A stretch of 64,000 nt of DNA, from positions 19,553,195-19,617,194 of the forward strand of contig NC_047068.1 of NCBI RefSeq assembly GCF_902459465.1. Direction: 5' to 3'. Position 1 is the stretch's first letter, and each line of letters opens with the position of its first letter. Below the pieces are notes generated by a model. The model made no database searches. It was not told where the DNA came from and worked only from the letters and a program-made list of their open reading frames with translations. Below are positions 60,901 through 64,000 of the stretch, in pieces. The DNA is from Asterias rubens (Eukaryota > Echinodermata > Asteroidea > Forcipulatida > Asteriidae). The position numbers and the translations under genes were made by a program.

Positions 60901-62925
60901 GGTGTATCTCAACATATGCATAAAATAACAAACCTGTGAAAATTTGAGCTCAATCGGTCATCGAAGTTGCGAGATAATAATGAAAGAAAAATAACCCTTG
61001 TCACACAAAGTTGTGTGCGTTTAGATGGTTGATTTCGAGACCTCAAGTTCTAAATCTGAGGTCTCGAAATCAAATTCGTGGAAAATTACTTCTTTCTCGA
61101 AAACTATGGCACTTCAGAGGAAGCCGTTTCCCACAATGTTTTATACCATCAACCTCTCCCCATTACTCGTAATCAAGAAAGGTTTTATGACAATAATTAT
61201 TTTGAGTAGTTACCAATAGTGTCCACTGCCTTTAACTGCTAAGCAGTAACAGGACAAATCACCATGGTAATACTGACAACCTAATGAATATTAGTGCTTT
61301 GGGAACTCAACCGCTGGAACCATTATTATTCGTCCCCTTCATGGCAAACAACTCAAAAGTTTGCATTTTGATAAAAGTACAGAGATACGCGGTTTTGTCC
61401 TAAAAAAAAAAGGGTGAAAGTGTAAACAAGTTTGAGATAGAACATGTTATATTCACATCCATACATAGTATGCCTTTGAAACTTTGAAATGGGTATAAAG
61501 CACCTGCAACTTGCCGAGAAATAATCTTATATTAAAACTAAATGAGTTGGCCTGTTTTGTCATGGAGGAGCCGCATAGATAGCAGATTTTTTTTTTTTTT
61601 TTTGACTTGAATAACTTGTTGGAAGTGTAATTTGAATTCACTGTTGACTGTTTGACTATTGACTATTGACTGTTGACTTGACTATTGACTGTTGACTATT
61701 GACTGTTGACTATTGACTGCTTTGTCTTCAGTGCCATGGCAAAGTTCCGTCAGCTTGATAAGAAGGCTACAACCGAGCAGGACGCTGCTAGGACCACAGT
61801 GCACCAGAATTCCATCACGTAAGTATTTAGTACTGAATCTTATCTAGCTTCCCAGTGCTCTCCCGTACCAGTGATAAAATGCCAATGGGAGACTTGCAAT
61901 CACTCGCAGCAGACTCGCCATATAAGTTTCCATTGTTTACATAGTTCTGAGCATGCGGATACCATAGATATAAAATATAATACCTAGATTGGCCGCGCGT
62001 ACATATTATGCGCCGTAAGCCATACACAAATTTCTGGTTCTTCATGGACGCACTAAAAAGTCAAGTGCTTATGGTAACAATGGATTTACCGGGTAAGTCT
62101 GCTGCCACCTAGAGTCGTCAAAAGTCCCCCATTGAAATACCCAATCACTAATGAAAGTTCTCTCCAAGTGGTCCAGCTAGCTACAAGAAGTTCATTGCTA
62201 TCCATATTATTATTACATATTTCTGGTAATGAAACCCAGGGTGCCTCAGAAGTGAAATTAATCACTGTAGCTCACAAGCCCGATGAAGGGTGCTTGCTAT
62301 TTGAAACAGAAACATGTTGAAGAATAGGAACACATTTACATATCGGGCAACTGCGATATCGTCAAGTCCCTGTCCCACGTGCGGAACAGATTTGGGAATG
62401 CAGAGCATCACAAAACAATAGTTTTCTGGGGATGGCACAGGATTGGGACTTGAGTCAAGTCTACATCATGTGGGGAGCCCGGGCGGCGTGCTCTTCGCCT
62501 ATTAAGCAAAAGCAGCAACAGTAATTCACGTCTTTTCTTCGTTGATAAAAAAAAAATGCTGAGCAATTTGATACTGTTTAGACTAACAATAAGTGCGAAG
62601 GATCAAGCTGAAAACCGGTAAATATGCAACCCTATAAGTAATAATACTGTTGGTGTTTGGTTTATGTAGAACTGTTTTTAGGCTTCATTTTGCACACAGG
62701 AAAAACTTGATACATCAAGTATACTCAATGTTAAACTTTCAATTAATCGGTTGTTTAAAAAAACTGACATCGACGGACGTTATGTTGATCTATTTCAGCC
62801 AAATTACTATCCATACTGGAGTGAAAGAGAACATCACCAAACTGACTTCAACTGGCGTGGATGGTCAGGTGGTCATCTGGAACTACAAGACTCTGGAGTC
62901 TGCTGTAGCAGGATTGCGTGTGTAG
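51970..62925 (+). CDS. ARPC1: Actin-related protein 2/3 complex subunit 1, complete, 11 coding exons
   Basis: Coding exons: 51970-52042, 52613-52698, 53591-53656, 54123-54231, 54855-54924, 55688-55795, 57639-57742, 58631-58815, 60264-60367, 61732-61818 and 62799-62925. All junctions are GT/AG and in phase, giving 372 aa plus TAG. Vertebrate ARPC1A and ARPC1B are 370 and 372. The protein is a seven-bladed WD40 propeller, [20 protein letters not shown] to [10 protein letters not shown]. Typical repeats include [59 protein letters not shown] and [15 protein letters not shown]. It is a core subunit of Arp2/3, which nucleates branched actin, and helps bind the mother filament. Exon 8 uses the inner donor GTT GGT|GTGAGT; the outer GTGTGA would break the frame. 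The coding start lies in the second exon; acceptor at 51930. Confidence 0.96.
52112..52275 (+). mobile_element. tRNA-derived SINE in ARPC1
   Basis: GGCCCAGAGGTTAAGAGCAC (A box, Leu/Ser-tRNA-like), TGTGGGTTCGAATCTCCAGC (B box) and GACACTTGTGTCCTTAAAGC, ending GATGGGACGTAAAGCCGTTG. It is the best-preserved copy of this SINE here, and it is truncated against R1 copy 14. Confidence 0.7.
52286..52437 (-). mobile_element. R1 repeat, copy 14, half
   Basis: TTACTTCTATCTTGAAAACT, CAGAGGGAGCTGTTTCTCAC and ACCAATAGTGTCCACTGCCT. The other half is replaced by the SINE. Confidence 0.75.
52775..52890 (+). mobile_element. SINE fragment
   Basis: CTCTGGTGTTTCTGATCAGC, GTGTTGGATCGAGTCC and CGTGACACTTTGAGCAAGAC match the 52112 SINE from its middle onward. 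Confidence 0.55.
53130..53482. mobile_element. R16 repeat, copy 2
   Basis: AGGGAATCAATGTGTGGTGA, CACAACACCCCTACAGCTAT, CATGTTTCAACACTTTTTAC and CACCCACGTGATGCGCTCTC match 296-860. It lacks the internal 122-bp palindrome. It ends about 110 bp before ARPC1 exon 3. Confidence 0.75.
55150..55345 (-). mobile_element. tRNA-derived SINE, minus orientation
   Basis: Reverse-complemented it reads AGAGCACTGGACTCAAACTC, TGATCAGCAGAGTATGGATT, GTCACGACACTTGTGTC and a TGGGATGGGACTTAAAGCCC end. Confidence 0.6.
55403..55578. repeat. R8 repeat
   Basis: CAGGCATGGAATTTCATCTT and AAGTTCCAGGCCTGC are inverted ends. AAAGGGCACTTCCATTGGAA matches 14575. It lies about 110 bp before ARPC1 exon 6. Confidence 0.65.
56184..56572 (+). 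mobile_element. R1 repeat, copy 15, full length
   Basis: TTTAAAGGTAGTGGACACTA to ACCAATAGTGTCCATTGTCT, with a TTGATTTCGAGACCTCAGAA / GAGGTCCCGAAATCAA centre. Confidence 0.85.
56802..57353 (-). mobile_element. R1 repeat, copy 16, split by a nested insert
   Basis: TTAAAGGCACTGAACACCTC to ACCAGTAGTGTCCAGTGCCT. The element is interrupted at 57025-57199. Confidence 0.8.
57025..57199. mobile_element. 175-bp insert with GAAATT target duplication
   Basis: It is flanked by GAAATT at 57019-57024 and 57200-57205. It starts CTGCCCAGGTAATAG and ends in an AAATAAATAAT tail, with no inverted ends, so it looks like a retroposon. ATGGTGTTACCGCAAA (57169-57184) recurs inverted at 10927-10942. Confidence 0.65.
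57770..58620. other. ARPC1 intron 7, no recognised element
   Basis: AT-rich, with AAATTTAACA-type repeats near 58190 and a TTGCTTAAATTG/CAATTTAAGCAA inverted pair near 58500. Confidence 0.4.
59034..59168. mobile_element. R13 palindromic element
   Basis: AGGCCAAGTCTGAATTGGCG and TTCGGACACGGCCTT are inverted ends. CGACTTCGGCTACAGCTACA and TGTAGCCAAAGTCG, and GCGCGTCTG and CAGACGCGC, are inner arms. Confidence 0.75.
59242..59578 (+). mobile_element. R2 repeat, copy 2
   Basis: TTAAAGCCATTGGACATTTT and GAAAGTGTCCAATGGCTTTT. It keeps a central GGGAAAACCCACCCTTGTTT block that copy 1 has lost. Confidence 0.8.
59825..60110 (+). pseudogene. Non-LTR retrotransposon reverse-transcriptase C-terminus, decayed
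   Basis: One frame gives [20 protein letters not shown] and, after a frameshift near 60000, another gives [14 protein letters not shown] and [13 protein letters not shown]. This order (F-K-x-L-x-G-x-A-P-x-Y-L-x-D-L, then A-P-x-x-W-N-S-L-P, then F-K-x-x-L-K) is the usual C-terminal end of LINE reverse transcriptases. Stops and at least one frameshift break it. Confidence 0.7.
60462..60834 (-). mobile_element. R1 repeat, copy 17
   Basis: TTAAAGGCACTGAACACGTT to CAAACGTGTACAGTGCCTTT. The centre is of the AAAGGCTTTGGTCAGAAGTC type. Confidence 0.8.
60834..61235 (-). mobile_element. R1 repeat, copy 18
   Basis: Follows copy 17 directly. Its first end is doubled (TTTAAAGGCAGTGGACACTA, then AAAGGCAGTGGACACTATTG). 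It ends ACCAATAGTGTCCACTGCCT. Confidence 0.85.
61640..61720. repeat. TATTGACTGTTGAC tandem repeat at the ARPC1 exon 10 acceptor
   Basis: About five imperfect 14-bp units (GACTATTGACTGTT) end 11 bp before the acceptor tcttcag of exon 10. Confidence 0.9.
61880..62140. mobile_element. R5 palindromic repeat, copy 2
   Basis: CCAATGGGAGACTTGCAATC and CAAAAGTCCCCCATTG are inverted ends. CTGCTGCCACCTAGAGTCGT matches the right side of copy 1. Confidence 0.6.
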
Positions 62926-64000
62926 TCTGGGCACCAGACCTTGCATGAGCCCTGTTAAATTCAGGCACGAAAGCATACCCCAAAGTAGATACTAACTCTA
63001 GATTAAGCTTAATCAGGTATAGACCTTTAAAGGGTTTATATAAAGGAGTATAGATGATGTGACCTGTGACATCACATGTTTACAAAAGAGCCACAGAGCC
63101 TGGACTTCCTGCAGGCATGATTTGTACACAGCTCAATGGAAGAAAATATGAAATCTTATATTTTATGGAGATTGCACTGTCTAATTCTGATCAACTTTTC
63201 ATATGATGAAAGGGGGCACATCTCAAAACTTGTCCAGCTTTTACTTTCATAACTCTTGGTTTTATGTGGAAATTATGACACAAAATGTCAACTTTCCCAT
63301 AGGACCAGTGTAGTACAGTGCCTGCCTGAATACTTAAAGAATGTACAAGGTCACACTAATTGTAAACAAAGGTCACATGGTCTATATCCTAAAAAAAAAA
63401 AAATTTAACTTATAACTATAAATCAAGTATTTTAACCCCAATCATTTTTATTCGGGTATATATGTAGATCACAGTCCTGGTATTGAATCTTTTAAAATAG
63501 TTCATAAAACATTGATGTTATTCTGCACATATTTTCATGCCTGAAATTGCATGCCTAATCTCAAGGACTATAAACGAAACTTTAAAATTGGCTTACATTT
63601 GTATTGTCTTTCTCTGTTTTTGTTTGAAACAAAGGTTTGACTGGGGGGGGGGCTATATCCGTGATCTGTCCATTATTGGGCTCAAAGTGCGATCACAAAA
63701 GCAATCGCCTGTAGGGTCCATGTTTCTGTTTGTCACATTGGCATACATACATACATGTACATGCATTGTGCTTGTTTTCAGTGTCAACCAACGATGTCCT
63801 CTAATTCTGTTTTGCGGTGAATATAGAAATTAAATAAGTTTCCAATTTAAGTAGCTAATGTGTGCATTTAGTTGAACTTATGCATAGCCGGAATTGTGAA
63901 AAAGAATTTTTTTTAAACAAAGCTGATGTCTTTCGCAATCAGAATTTAACCTGTGAAATCGGATAAAATCACAAGGTGTAAGCCTTGCATTTTTGTTAAA
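62926..64000 (+). other. ARPC1 3' UTR and flank
   Basis: No further exon was found. A truncated R17 end (TATAGATGATGTGACCTGTG) lies at 63050, and a TACATACATACATGTACATG stretch near 63744. No canonical AATAAA was seen in the first 800 bp; ATTAAA occurs near 63829. Confidence 0.4.

Overview
The window is animal nuclear DNA: introns with GT-AG borders, replication-dependent histone genes with the metazoan 3' stem-loop, and AT-rich intergenic DNA full of short palindromic repeats and tRNA-derived SINEs. The histone H2A and H2B sequences and the repeat style fit an echinoderm, most likely a sea star. That assignment is inference from family knowledge, not from a search.

Layout. (1) 0.9-1.2 kb: a 47-codon minus-strand ORF, MANATTAAAE..., stands head to head with the next gene. 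(2) 1,335-32,747 (+): a complete PITPNC1/RdgB-beta-type phosphatidylinositol transfer protein gene. It has ten coding exons over 31 kb (286 aa); exon 4 is an 8-nt microexon. Its introns hold most of the repeats. (3) 36.7-45.0 kb: a loose replication-dependent histone group, H4 (+), H3 (+) and a divergent H2A(-)/H2B(+) pair. Each has a TATA box and a 3' stem-loop. No H1 is present. A 1.2-kb foldback element full of CGACTAGTCG palindromes lies between H3 and H2A. (4) 47.25-48.65 kb (-): a 3-mercaptopyruvate sulfurtransferase gene with two coding exons (296 aa). (5) 51,970-62,925 (+): a complete ARPC1 gene with eleven coding exons (372 aa), encoding the WD40 subunit of the Arp2/3 complex. MPST and ARPC1 are divergent. 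(6) 62.9-64.0 kb: the ARPC1 3' UTR and flank.

The genes do not form a pathway. They are unrelated housekeeping and cell-cycle genes: lipid transfer, chromatin, sulfur metabolism and actin nucleation. About twenty repeat families occupy the rest. I label them R1-R17 for this window only. The commonest, R1, is about 380 bp, palindromic, has TTAA at its ends and occurs about 18 times. Several elements are nested inside others, which gives a relative insertion order. No tRNA, rRNA or snRNA gene and no CRISPR array was seen. Exon borders were set by reading phase, splice signals and family alignment from memory. No database search was run.
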